Shown here: positions 8,665 through 17,662 of the stretch, piece by piece
How positions within the stretch are numbered: the first letter of the stretch is position 1
How the letters are laid out: every line of letters begins with the position of its first letter
Assembly: GCF_009687865.1 (NCBI RefSeq)
Contig: NZ_BLAE01000007.1
Location: 186,001 to 250,000, forward strand
DNA length: 64,000 nucleotides
From: Acrocarpospora macrocephala
GTDB taxonomy: Bacteria > Actinomycetota > Actinomycetes > Streptosporangiales > Streptosporangiaceae
Reading direction: 5' to 3'
Notes under the pieces: model-generated
Told to the model about the DNA's origin: nothing
The model's input: the letters and a program-made list of their open reading frames with translations, nothing else
The model's database searches: none
Position numbers and translations under genes: made by a program

Positions 8665-9660
8665 TTACAGGGCTAGGCCTTTGCCCGGCGGCACCGGAGG
8701 GCTAACCTCCGCGCGGAGCACCACGGTGCGGAGCGGCTGGGTGTCGCCGCCGATGCGGTCGAGCAGCATCGTGGCGGCGGTCCTGCCCAGGTAGCGGGCC
8801 GGCAGCCGGACCTGCACCACGGTGGCGGGGGCCAGCACCATGAAGGGCAGCTCGCCGACGGCGGCGAGGCCGAACGTCTCCGGCGGGATCCCCGCCTCCG
8901 CGATCGCCTGTAAAGCGCCGATGGCCATCAGGTTGTTGGTGGTCACGACCGCGTCCGGCGGGGTGTCGAGGGCGAGCAGGGCCTTCATCGCCGCGTGGCC
9001 GCCCTCCACCCGGAAGTTGGCGTGCTGCAGGTAGCCCTCGTGCGTGCCGGTCCCGCGCGCGGCGACGACCTGCCGCCAGCCGAGGAAGCGGTCCTCGGTC
9101 ATCTCGATCCCGGCCGGGCCGGCGATGCAGGCGATCCTGCGGTACCCGGCGTCGAAGAGGGCGGCGGTGGCCGCGATCCCGGCGGCGCGGTTGTCGATCT
9201 TGACGGCGTCCACCGGATACGGCGTCGTACGGTCGACGGCCACGACCGGGCGCCCCAGCGACACGATCGCCCCGAGATCGACTTCATCCGAGGCCGGGGA
9301 CAGGATGACGCCCGCCATCTGCTCGGAGGCGGCGATCTGCAGGTAGCGCAGCTCCTTGCCGGGATTGTCGTCGGTGTTGCAGAGCACGACCGAGAAGCCC
9401 GACTCCTGGGCGCGGTCCTCGACCCCGCGGGCGAGCGCCGTGTAGAACGGGTTCTCGATGTCCGGGATGAGCAGGGCGATGATCTCCGAGCTCTGCTTGC
9501 GCAGCCGGCGGGCCGTCTTGTTCGGGGTGAAGGCCAGCCGCGCGGCGGCGTCGCGGACGAGCCGCTGTTTCTCCTCCGAGACGGTGAGCCCGTTGAAGAC
9601 GCGCGAGACGGTCGCGGGAGAGACTCCGGCGAGCGCCGCTACCTCGTAGATCGTGGCCAT
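8665..9660 (-). CDS. LacI-family transcriptional regulator
   Basis: A 331-residue LacI/GalR repressor and close paralogue of the operon-internal regulator at 3741-4733. The helix-turn-helix reads MATIYEVAALAGVSPATVSRV, the hinge has FTPNKTARRLRKQ, and the effector domain contains IALLIPDIENPFYTALARGVED. The ATG at 9660 has a GGAG ribosome site seven bases upstream. It is divergent from the GH116 glycosidase gene and convergent in sense with the sugar operon, which begins about 130 bases beyond its stop. The two palindromes on either side of it suggest it controls both the glycosidase and the transporter operon. Confidence 0.93.
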   Translation of the reverse strand: MATIYEVAALAGVSPATVSRVFNGLTVSEEKQRLVRDAAARLAFTPNKTARRLRKQSSEIIALLIPDIENPFYTALARGVEDRAQESGFSVVLCNTDDNPGKELRYLQIAASEQMAGVILSPASDEVDLGAIVSLGRPVVAVDRTTPYPVDAVKIDNRAAGIAATAALFDAGYRRIACIAGPAGIEMTEDRFLGWRQVVAARGTGTHEGYLQHANFRVEGGHAAMKALLALDTPPDAVVTTNNLMAIGALQAIAEAGIPPETFGLAAVGELPFMVLAPATVVQVRLPARYLGRTAATMLLDRIGGDTQPLRTVVLRAEVSPPVPPGKGLAL

Positions 9661-9743
9661 AGAGCTCCACATTACCGACCCGGGGTGAAACCGGCCTCCG
9701 TCGTCACCGCACTTGACACCTCCTGTGACCTCGCCCTACGTTT

Positions 9744-9759
9744 GTGAAACCGATTTCAC
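9744..9759. promoter_or_regulatory. LacI-type operator in the regulator/glycosidase intergenic region
   Basis: GTGAAACCGATTTCAC is a near-perfect palindrome (GTGAAA arm, four-base centre, TTTCAC arm) placed 36 bases before the GH116 start and 83 bases before the LacI start. Its position between the divergent genes suits joint repression of both. Confidence 0.7.
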
Positions 9760-9795
9760 GATCAAGGTCTTCTGGGTTACGAAGGGAAGGCGCCG

Positions 9796-12261
9796 GTGAG
9801 GCGTTACACGGGAGAGGCGCGGCGCGCGGTCGCGTTTCCGCTCGGCGGCTTCGGCACCGGACACGTGGCTCTCGGCGGCGACGGCGCGCTGCGCCAGTGG
9901 CAGCTGTCCGGGGTGGCCAACCATCGCGGCTTCCTGCCCGACAGCTTCTTCGCGCTGCGGGTCTCCTCGACCGAGCCGCCCGGCGACGTGGTCCGGCTGC
10001 TGCGTTCCGCGCCGCTGCCGCCGCACGAGCGCCCGGCGCCGAACGTCTCGGACGCCGAAGTGCCGGACGCCGATCGGCTACCGCCTTGGCCGACCGTGGC
10101 GAGCACGGAGTTCCGGGCCGCTTATCCCTTCGCCGAGGTGTCCTACGTCGACGAGGAGCTGCCGGTCGCGGTGTCGCTCTCGGCGTTCACGCCGTTCGTG
10201 CCGCTCGATCCGGACGCCAGCGCGCTGCCGCTGGTGCGGTATCGCTTCACGGTGCGCAACACCAGCGCGGAGTTCCGGCACGGCTGGCTGCTCGGGACGT
10301 TGCAGAACGCGGTCGGCTGGGACGGCGTCACGCCGATCGACGGCACCCGCGGCGCGGGCTACGGCGGCAATGTCAACCGCCTGCTGCGCCGTCCCGGCCA
10401 GACCGGCGTGCTGATGGATCATCCGGGCCTGGCCGAGGACAACCCGGCCTACGGCGAAATGCTGCTGTGGACCGACGGCCCGGCCGCGGCTCTGCCCCGC
10501 GCGACGAGCGCCGAAGCGATGCTGCGTTTCGTCGAGACCGCGAAGCTGGTGACCCCGATCCAGCTGGGTGACTACAGCGACCCGGCCCTGCGCGACGCGG
10601 TCGCGGACGGGGTGTCGCCGTTGCGCGCTCCGGCGGGCCCGAGCCCGGCCGGGCACACCTGGGACGCCGGCGTGGCGGTCGCGTTCGCGCTGCGTCCGGG
10701 TGAGACCACCACGATCGATTTCGTGCACGCCTGGTGGTTCCCCAACCGGTACGCGGATTTCGACCGGTTCGGTCCCACGCAGTCGTACGGGCCGAGCAAG
10801 TTCTGGGTCGGCAACCACTACGCCGGCCGGTTCGGCGGCGCGCTGGACGTGCTGGACGCCTACCTCGCCGACCGGGATCACCTCGACACCGCCTCGCGGG
10901 CGTGGGCCGACGCGGTCGCCCACAGCGACCTGCCGGAACCACTGCGGGAGGTGGTCTCCGCCCAGGGCACGCTGGTGCGCTCGCCGACCCTGTTCCGTAC
11001 GGCCGACGGGCGCGCCTACGGTTTCGAAGGCGCGCTCGGCGCCTCCACCCGCAACTGGAACGGCGACGCCGGCGGCTCCTGCCCGCTCAACTGCAACCAC
11101 GTCTTCAACTACGAGCAGGCCCTGGCCAGGCTCTTCCCCGAGCTGGGGCGCAGCATGCGCGAGACGGAGCTCTCCGTGCAGGGGCCCGATGGATCGTTGC
11201 CGCACCGGGTGGAGCTGCCGCTGTTCCTGCCGCAGTTGCACGACGTGCGGATCGGCGGCCCGGAACGGCCGGCACTGGACGGCATGCTCGGCGCGGTGCT
11301 CAAGACCTACCGCTCGGTGCTGGACGGCGCGGGCGTCGACTGGCTGCGCGGGCACTGGCCGGCGTTGCGCCGCCTGATGGACCACATCACGACGACCTGG
11401 GACTCCGACGGCGACGGGGTGCTGCACGGCGACCAGCCGGTCACCTACGACATCAGCCTGCACGGGCCGAACATGTTCGTCGGAGGGCTGTGGCTGGCCG
11501 CGTTGCAGGCGATGCGCGCGATGGCCGAACTGGTCGAACCGGCCGCCGCGCCGGCCTTCGCGGACCGGTTCGCGACGGGCCGCGACAGCTACGACAAGCT
11601 GCTCTGGAACGGCGAATACTATGCCCAGCCGGTGACCGGCGAGGACAACGATTTCGGCGTGGGCTGCCTGTCCGATCAGCTTCTCGGCCAGTGGTGGGCG
11701 CACCAGCTCGGCCTCGGCTACCTCCTGCCCGAGGACCGGGTGCGGGCGGCGCTCGCCGCGATCGTGCGATACAACCTGCGCACCGGGTTCGGCGCGCACG
11801 ACTACCGGGTCTTCGCCGACGGCGACGAGACCGGCCTGGTGGTGTGCAGCTGGCCGAACGGGGGCCGTCCTGAGGTGCCGTTGCGCTACTGCGACGAGGT
11901 GTGGACCGGCGTGGAGTACCAGGTGGCCGCCCACTGCCTGTACGAAGGGCTCAACGACGAGGCCATGCGGATCGTCACGGCGATCCAGGAACGCTACGAC
12001 GGCACCCGGCGCAACCCGTTCAACGAGGTCGAGTGCGGTGACCACTACGTGCGGGCGATGGCGGGCTGGTCGCTGCTCGACGCGTACACCGGTTTCGGCT
12101 ACGACGCCACGGCGCGGCGGCTGCGGATCGGGCGGCGGCCGGGCAGGTTCCCGTTCGTCGCCGGCACCGGCTGGGGCACGATCACGGTCACCGGCGATGA
12201 CGCGACCATCGACGTCCTGGGCGGCGAACTACCGGCCGATCTGACCGTCGACCTTCTCTGA
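9796..12261 (+). CDS. GH116-family glycoside hydrolase (GBA2-like)
   Basis: An 821-residue protein with the two-domain layout of glycoside hydrolase family 116: an N-terminal beta-sandwich domain (FPLGGFGTGHVALGGDGALR) and a C-terminal (alpha/alpha)6 catalytic barrel. Conserved barrel stretches are NCNHVFNYEQALARLFPE, YDISLHGPNMFVGGLWLAAL and EVWTGVEYQVAAHCLYEGL. GH116 enzymes are retaining beta-glucosidases, beta-xylosidases or N-acetylglucosaminidases. No signal peptide is visible, so the enzyme is probably cytoplasmic and cuts imported glycosides. The start is GTG, with GAAGGGAAGG just upstream. It is divergent from a LacI gene and likely feeds the monosaccharide to the isomerase and kinase of the neighbouring operon. 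Confidence 0.9.
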   Translation: MRRYTGEARRAVAFPLGGFGTGHVALGGDGALRQWQLSGVANHRGFLPDSFFALRVSSTEPPGDVVRLLRSAPLPPHERPAPNVSDAEVPDADRLPPWPTVASTEFRAAYPFAEVSYVDEELPVAVSLSAFTPFVPLDPDASALPLVRYRFTVRNTSAEFRHGWLLGTLQNAVGWDGVTPIDGTRGAGYGGNVNRLLRRPGQTGVLMDHPGLAEDNPAYGEMLLWTDGPAAALPRATSAEAMLRFVETAKLVTPIQLGDYSDPALRDAVADGVSPLRAPAGPSPAGHTWDAGVAVAFALRPGETTTIDFVHAWWFPNRYADFDRFGPTQSYGPSKFWVGNHYAGRFGGALDVLDAYLADRDHLDTASRAWADAVAHSDLPEPLREVVSAQGTLVRSPTLFRTADGRAYGFEGALGASTRNWNGDAGGSCPLNCNHVFNYEQALARLFPELGRSMRETELSVQGPDGSLPHRVELPLFLPQLHDVRIGGPERPALDGMLGAVLKTYRSVLDGAGVDWLRGHWPALRRLMDHITTTWDSDGDGVLHGDQPVTYDISLHGPNMFVGGLWLAALQAMRAMAELVEPAAAPAFADRFATGRDSYDKLLWNGEYYAQPVTGEDNDFGVGCLSDQLLGQWWAHQLGLGYLLPEDRVRAALAAIVRYNLRTGFGAHDYRVFADGDETGLVVCSWPNGGRPEVPLRYCDEVWTGVEYQVAAHCLYEGLNDEAMRIVTAIQERYDGTRRNPFNEVECGDHYVRAMAGWSLLDAYTGFGYDATARRLRIGRRPGRFPFVAGTGWGTITVTGDDATIDVLGGELPADLTVDLL

Positions 12262-12265
12262 CCTC

Positions 12266-12281
12266 TACGTATTTCTGCGTA
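12266..12281. promoter_or_regulatory. Shared 16-bp motif, copy 1 (before methyltransferase)
   Basis: TACGTATTTCTGCGTA, an imperfect palindrome 64 bases upstream of the methyltransferase start. Closely related 16-mers occur at 18536-18551 and 20353-20368, each in a promoter position. Confidence 0.55.
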
Positions 12282-12344
12282 TACCTCCCAGTACGGCGCG
12301 ATGAAAAGGTGATTGGTGCCGACGCCTTCATCGAGGGGGAAACC

Positions 12345-13133
12345 ATGCGCGACGAGGTCAAAGCGGGCAGCCTGAAGACGTGGTCGGCGGGCGACTACTT
12401 CGTGATCGGCCGCCAGCTGGTCCTGATGGCAGAGCTGCTCTGCGAGTCGGCGGACCTGCGGGCCGGGGAGCGCGTGCTGGACGTGGCGACGGGCAGCGGC
12501 AACCTCGCGCTGGCCGCCGCCCGCCGGTTCTGCGTGGTCACCGCGCTCGATTTCGTCCCGGAACTGGTGGAGATCGCACGCGCCAGGGCGGTGGCCGAAC
12601 GATTCGAGATCACCGTCGAGGAGGGAGACGCGGAGGACCTGCCCTACCCGGACGGCTCCTTCGACGTCGTGCTCTCCACGCTCGGCGTGATGTTCGCGCC
12701 CGACCAGCACCAGGCGGCCCGCGAACTGGTACGCGTCTGCCGCGGGGGCGGCCGCATCGGGCTGGCCAACTGGGCGCCCGACGGCTTCGTCGGCCGCCTG
12801 TTCGCCGTACTCGCCGGCCACGTCCCACCGCCTCCGGATGTGCCCTCTCCCCTGGTCTGGGGCACGGAGGAAAGCCTGCGGGACCTCTTCGCCGGCCATT
12901 CGTTCACCCTCACCCGCCGCGACCACGTCTTCCGCGCTCACTCCGCCACGGACTGGATCGACCACTACCGCGAATACTTCGGCCCGGTACGCCAGACCTT
13001 CGCGGCCCTCGACCCTCCCGCCCAGCAGCGCCTGACCCAGGACCTCACCGACCTCCTCCAGGCCGACAACGTCGCGCGGAACTCAACGCTGCTCCTGCCC
13101 GCCGCGTACGTCGAGGTCATCATCGATCTCTAG
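12345..13133 (+). CDS. Class I SAM-dependent methyltransferase
   Basis: A 262-residue methyltransferase of the UbiE/Methyltransf_11 type. Motif I is VLDVATGSGNLALAAA (residues 40-55), the acidic loop-2 position is TALDFVPEL, motif II-like is EEGDAEDLPYPDGSFDVVLS, and motif III follows in RVCRGGGRIGLANW. The ATG at 12345 is preferred over a GTG 36 bases earlier because GAGGGGGA lies at the right distance. The acceptor substrate is unknown. It stands alone, with a TACGTATTTCTGCGTA motif upstream that also occurs near the LuxR-type regulator and the secreted repeat proteins, so it may belong to the same regulon. Confidence 0.87.
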   Translation: MRDEVKAGSLKTWSAGDYFVIGRQLVLMAELLCESADLRAGERVLDVATGSGNLALAAARRFCVVTALDFVPELVEIARARAVAERFEITVEEGDAEDLPYPDGSFDVVLSTLGVMFAPDQHQAARELVRVCRGGGRIGLANWAPDGFVGRLFAVLAGHVPPPPDVPSPLVWGTEESLRDLFAGHSFTLTRRDHVFRAHSATDWIDHYREYFGPVRQTFAALDPPAQQRLTQDLTDLLQADNVARNSTLLLPAAYVEVIIDL

Positions 13134-13307
13134 ATGAGTTAGCTCCGTAGTGATCACTGGTTGCCAGGTGCTCATGCTCATGGTTCTCTTCGTTGTTGAC
13201 CCGTGATGCGACCATGGCCTGTGGATCTATCGAGGATGCATCGCTATTCGAGTACGCGATGCCGTCGGAGCTACTCGTCTGGCGGGCCGGTGAGCGTCCC
13301 GGGTCGG

Positions 13308-15602
13308 TCAGGCAGGATCGGCGAGGAGCACCGACAGCGGGGCGATGAGGAGGTCCTCGGGCGCCCAGGGCCAGGCGTCCGCAGGAAGCCAGTCGCCCGC
13401 CGCCAGGAGCTGGCAGCCGGCCGCAGCCAGCGCGGCGGCCTCTGTTGCCGCGTCGATCCGATAAGGGCACTCATCCGACGAGTGCGGACTCGCGTCGGTG
13501 AGGATCAGCACGGTCTGCGGACCGGCCTCGGCCACCAGCTCCCGGCACCGCTGCAAGGCATCCTCCAGCGCCTCGGCCCAGTCACCGCCGTCCCCGTCCG
13601 GAAGCTCCGCGACCACCTCAAGCAAGGCGCCGAGCGCGGGGTACGGGCCGAGTGTGCGGACGAGGAAGGGCTCGTCCGCACCGTGGTCGGAGTAGACGAC
13701 CGCCCGGAACACGGAGAACCGCTCCGCGAGCGGGGCGACCGTGAGCGCCGTAAAGAGCCAGTCTCGCCGCCTCCGCATGCTGTAGGTCATGTCGAGGACC
13801 AGCAGCAGCCCGCCGCGCGCCGCTTCCTCCGGGCCGTCCTCTGCGTCGGTCTCCGGCGGGGCGACGACGGGCGGGGCGATCGCGGCGAGGACCGTGGCGT
13901 GGAAGGCGTCGGGGATCTCGCCTGGACGGAAACAGGCGGCGAGGCGGATGTGGGACCAGGCCGTCCCGAATTCTTCGGCCGGGTCGACGGGATCGCGGTA
14001 GTCGCAGTGGTTGACGACCCAGGTCACCGCCGGGCGCAGGGCCGCCGCGTACCGCTCGGCGACGGGCAGGGCCCGGCTGTGGTCGTCGCCGCCGGGCGGG
14101 GCGTTACGGCGGCGCCTCGCGGTCATGCGCACCCGGTCCTTGGCCTCGACGACGACCAGGTCCCGTACGTACGGACGAGGCGTGCTCACCGTCACATCGG
14201 GGGTGAGTTCACCGGACGCGGTGGCCCGCCGGGGCTCGCGCCATACCTCCAGGAAGATCCGCTCCTCGGGAGCCTCCCGGCTCAGTAGCGCGACAGGCCT
14301 GTCCGCGCCGTGCGCCGGCAGTTCCCACACCTTTCCGGTTTCCTTGAGGCCGAGGAGGCTGGTCTCCCAGCCCGCGCGCTCGCACGCCTCCAGCGTCGCG
14401 CACAGCACCCAGATCTCGTAGATCAGGCTGCGCTGTCGCCACATCGGCAGGTTGAGGAAGTCTTCCAGAATCTCCACGGTCTCCCGGGCGCTCACGGTCG
14501 ACTGCGGTGGGAGGACCCGGTCGGCCAGCCAGGATGCGGCGGTACCGCAATGCTCCGTGAGATCGGCGAGCCATGCGGTCAGCCGCTCGGTCGAGGAGGT
14601 CACTATTCCGAACAGGTTGCTGGAGCGGTCGCTCCAGTGCCCGCCGCGCCACTGGGCGACGAAGCAGGCGAGCGTCCCGAGATCGGTCCGTGACCGGGGG
14701 CCTGCCGGCGGCGCCAGCCATACCGTCTCCAGACGCCGGTTCAGGCCGAGGAATCCCGGCTCGACACCGTTGAAACGGGCGGTGCCGAGCCACGCTCCGA
14801 TCATGCCGGTCTCCTGATAGAAGCGGCGTTCGTCGCTGAACCTCTGCTCCAGCCGAGAAGACCGGTCATCGGAGTCGGTGTCTCCGTCGGGAGCGTCCAC
14901 ACCAGCTAGATCGAGCCCGAGCAGATGGGAGCGGATCAGCCGTTCCGCGGCCGCGATCACCTGCTCGGCGGCGCGGGTCGCACGGTCGAGCGCCATCGCT
15001 GCCTCGCGCCGCTCCGCCGGAGTGAAGCGCAGGTCGGTGAGACCAGCCTCCACTCGGCGCAAGGTGAGCAGAGCGTTGGCGAAACGGTTCTCGGTGCCGG
15101 GAGGCCAGACTCCGTAGTACTCGCCGCCGTCCCCGCCGAGGAAGCGGCCGATCGCCTCGACGTCGAGCCGGCCGATCTGGATGGTGGCCAACCGCTCGAT
15201 CGTGCGCCGGACCTGCTCGATGAAGGCGGGGCTGACGGTGAACAGGTCCTCCCTAACGCCGGCGCGGCGCAGCCGGATCTCCTCGTTGGCGTTAGTGCTC
15301 GCAGTGTGCCGGTCCAGCCGCTGATAAATCTCCTCGAGCATCGCGACGAACCGTCCGCCGCATTGGAGGACGGCGTTGAGCAGGTCCTCCGCCGTCGGCG
15401 CGGCGGCGGCGAGGTCGGCGGAGGCTACCGCGCGCAGCCGTGCCGTGCCGTGCCGGCTGTTTCCTCGCTCCAGGGCCGTGAAGTCGATGCCGAAGAGGCT
15501 GAACAGGTCGTGGATCACGTCCCGCTCGTGCTTGCCGGTGCCGACTTCGAGTGCGTCGACGATCAGCTCGGCCAGGCGGATCCGGACGCTCTGGTCGCTC
15601 AT
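13308..15602 (-). CDS. Predicted PD-(D/E)XK nuclease with C-terminal VWA-like domain
   Basis: A 764-residue protein I do not recognise as a named family. Residues 1-330 are largely helical and unassigned. A restriction-endonuclease-like core follows: a helix with E396 (QRSLIYEIWVL), D469 in ELTPDVTV and E486/K488 in DLVVVEAKDR, the D...ExK arrangement of PD-(D/E)XK nucleases. Residues 595-750 look like a von Willebrand A domain with a MIDAS-like D604-x-T606-x-S608 (LVLDMTYSM) and LILTDASPHS containing D703. A nuclease joined to a VWA domain is typical of bacterial conflict or defence proteins, so that is the working idea. The ATG at 15602 is chosen over an upstream in-frame start because the extension is arginine-rich and low-scoring. 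It is divergent, with a 112-base gap, from the membrane-hydrolase gene. Confidence 0.7.
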   Translation of the reverse strand: MSDQSVRIRLAELIVDALEVGTGKHERDVIHDLFSLFGIDFTALERGNSRHGTARLRAVASADLAAAAPTAEDLLNAVLQCGGRFVAMLEEIYQRLDRHTASTNANEEIRLRRAGVREDLFTVSPAFIEQVRRTIERLATIQIGRLDVEAIGRFLGGDGGEYYGVWPPGTENRFANALLTLRRVEAGLTDLRFTPAERREAAMALDRATRAAEQVIAAAERLIRSHLLGLDLAGVDAPDGDTDSDDRSSRLEQRFSDERRFYQETGMIGAWLGTARFNGVEPGFLGLNRRLETVWLAPPAGPRSRTDLGTLACFVAQWRGGHWSDRSSNLFGIVTSSTERLTAWLADLTEHCGTAASWLADRVLPPQSTVSARETVEILEDFLNLPMWRQRSLIYEIWVLCATLEACERAGWETSLLGLKETGKVWELPAHGADRPVALLSREAPEERIFLEVWREPRRATASGELTPDVTVSTPRPYVRDLVVVEAKDRVRMTARRRRNAPPGGDDHSRALPVAERYAAALRPAVTWVVNHCDYRDPVDPAEEFGTAWSHIRLAACFRPGEIPDAFHATVLAAIAPPVVAPPETDAEDGPEEAARGGLLLVLDMTYSMRRRRDWLFTALTVAPLAERFSVFRAVVYSDHGADEPFLVRTLGPYPALGALLEVVAELPDGDGGDWAEALEDALQRCRELVAEAGPQTVLILTDASPHSSDECPYRIDAATEAAALAAAGCQLLAAGDWLPADAWPWAPEDLLIAPLSVLLADPA

Positions 15603-15714
15603 ACCGCCAACTATCTTCCTTCTCCGGGTCCACCGCTGTATTTGTTGCCACTCGGTGATGTCGTGGGCGTACCGTCCGTGTGGTCGGAAGCACCGTCCCA
15701 CGAGCCGAGGAGCG

Positions 15715-17466
15715 ATGACCGAGCCTTACCTTGCGCGCACGCGCCTCGTGATCCCGGCGGACGCCGTCTGGCGGGTGCTGGCGAGCCCGGCGGGCGCCCG
15801 GCAGTGGCTGGGCGACCCCTGGCATCCCGGCCTGCAGGAAGGCGCGCTGGTGCCGGTGCGAGGGAGCCGTCCCGCGGTGATCGACGGCATCGCACCCGAC
15901 GGGACCCTGTCGTTGCTGTTCGAGGGAGGCCGCCGCGCGACCGTCGAGGTCCGACCGGATGGCGCCGACACGATCATGGTTGTTACCGACTACGGAGGCG
16001 ACGCCCTCGCCGTCGGCTGGGATGGGCTGCTGACCGCGGCGCGCTTCCTGGCCGACCGGACGCACGCGCGTCGCCGCCCTCGGCAGGCCGTCGTCGTCAT
16101 CCACGGCATGGGCAACCAGCGCCCGAACGCCACAGTCCGGCGGCTCGGTGACGCGCTGGCCCCACCCCAGGAGCAGTTCAGCAAGCCCGACCAGGTGTCC
16201 CGCGCCTACGATTTGCGCCGCAGCCAGCTGGAACGCAAGCGGAACCGGCCGCGCACCGACATCTACGAGCTGTACTGGGCGCACCGCGTGCCCACCACCG
16301 GATGGGGCCAGCTGACCGCGTGGCTCCGGTCGGTGTTCCTGCGCGATCCACGACGGATCCATCCAAGGCTCCGCCCGCTCGTCCTCCTCTTCTACGGGGT
16401 GCTGCTAACCGCGCTGATGGGGGCCGGGGCGCTGGTCCTGGTGGTCGGCACCCAATGGTTCGACGGGATCAAGGCGAACACCTCTACGCTCACCCAGGCG
16501 GGCGGGGTCAGTCTGCTCCTCTCGCTGCTGAGCGGCGCCGTCAGCGGCGTGCTCCTGTCGACGTTCGGCGACGTCGCCCGCTACCTGGACGACGCCCCGG
16601 GCAATGTGGCCGTCCGGCAGGGCATCCGGGATAGCGGAGTGGCGCTGCTGCGCCGCCTGCATGAGGGGGGTCTCTACGACCGGATAGTGGTCGTGGGGCA
16701 CTCCCTGGGCAGCGTGATCGGCTACGACATCATCCGCCTCTACTGGGCCGAGGTGAACGGTCTGCACGGTTCGCCGCCGCCCTTCAAGCAGGAGGCCCTC
16801 GACGCCTACCGGAGGCTGCTCGCCGCACCGGTGACCGACCTGGTCGGCTATCAGACGGCGCAGCGGAAGCTGTGGATGGAGTACCGGCGGCTCGGCTCGC
16901 CCTGGCTGGTGACCGACTTCGTCACCCTCGGCAGCCCGCTGAGCCTCGCCGACACGCTGCTCGCCCGGTCCCCGGCAGACCTGGAACTTCACAAGGCACG
17001 GCAGGAGCTCCCTACATGCCCGCCGACCTGCGACCCCAAGAAGCTGGCCATCAGGGTGCAGTACCTCGCCGACGGCAGGATCCTCACGGTCCGGACCCTG
17101 CCAGCGGGGGCTCCATTCGCCGTGGTCCGGTGGACCAACCTCTACTTCCCCAGCCGCTTCCTGTTCTTCGGCGATCCGGTGGGCGGCCCACTGGCACCCG
17201 TGCTGGGCGGCGGCATCAAGGACGTCCAGGTCACCACCGACAGTCGGTTGCGGCGGGGCACCCCGCTCGCGCACACCTCGTACTGGAGGGCCACCGCCGA
17301 GCACCCGGACGCCGCCGTCCGGGCCCTGACCGAGGCCGTCGGGATCGAGTCGGGCCGCTGGCTGAACGGTCACCTGGCCGCGATGCCGTGGGAGTGCAGC
17401 GTCCCGCCCGGCCCGTCCCGGCCGCGCGCTGCCGACCGAGAGCCGCCGCCCGCCGACACGCCCTGA
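15715..17466 (+). CDS. SRPBCC/alpha-beta hydrolase fusion with membrane segments
   Basis: A 583-residue protein with an unusual mix. Residues 1-110 resemble a short SRPBCC/AHSA1-like ligand domain (VIPADAVWRVLASPAGARQW). Residue 125 onward begins an alpha/beta-hydrolase fold with the oxyanion-type VVVIHGMGNQRP. Two hydrophobic helices at about 220-246 and 263-283 interrupt the hydrolase, then the nucleophile elbow GHSLGS puts the catalytic serine at residue 330. The insertion suggests a membrane-bound lipase or esterase. The start has a GAGGAGCG ribosome site. It is divergent from the nuclease-VWA gene, so the two may share a promoter region and act together, perhaps in defence. That link is inference only. 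Confidence 0.72.
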   Translation: MTEPYLARTRLVIPADAVWRVLASPAGARQWLGDPWHPGLQEGALVPVRGSRPAVIDGIAPDGTLSLLFEGGRRATVEVRPDGADTIMVVTDYGGDALAVGWDGLLTAARFLADRTHARRRPRQAVVVIHGMGNQRPNATVRRLGDALAPPQEQFSKPDQVSRAYDLRRSQLERKRNRPRTDIYELYWAHRVPTTGWGQLTAWLRSVFLRDPRRIHPRLRPLVLLFYGVLLTALMGAGALVLVVGTQWFDGIKANTSTLTQAGGVSLLLSLLSGAVSGVLLSTFGDVARYLDDAPGNVAVRQGIRDSGVALLRRLHEGGLYDRIVVVGHSLGSVIGYDIIRLYWAEVNGLHGSPPPFKQEALDAYRRLLAAPVTDLVGYQTAQRKLWMEYRRLGSPWLVTDFVTLGSPLSLADTLLARSPADLELHKARQELPTCPPTCDPKKLAIRVQYLADGRILTVRTLPAGAPFAVVRWTNLYFPSRFLFFGDPVGGPLAPVLGGGIKDVQVTTDSRLRRGTPLAHTSYWRATAEHPDAAVRALTEAVGIESGRWLNGHLAAMPWECSVPPGPSRPRAADREPPPADTP

Positions 17467-17662
17467 GCCCTCAGGGCGGAGACGGCAGCGGAGGCGTCCC
17501 GGCCGGAGGGGTGGTCTAGGCCCTGTTTCCTGGATCGGCTGACAGGGTGCCTGGCTTGTGACGCTTGGCGTATGGGGTCGTGGTGGCTCCAGGGCCAATC
17601 GCAGCTACCTGCGCAGCCGCAAGATCCGGCACACGGTCCCCGAGCCCGCTGATCAGAGGGCC

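Noticed and set aside
10078-12045. A 655-codon open frame antisense to the GH116 gene
   Set aside because: Shadow frame with arginine/valine/glutamate-rich composition and no motif; the plus strand has a full GH116 protein.
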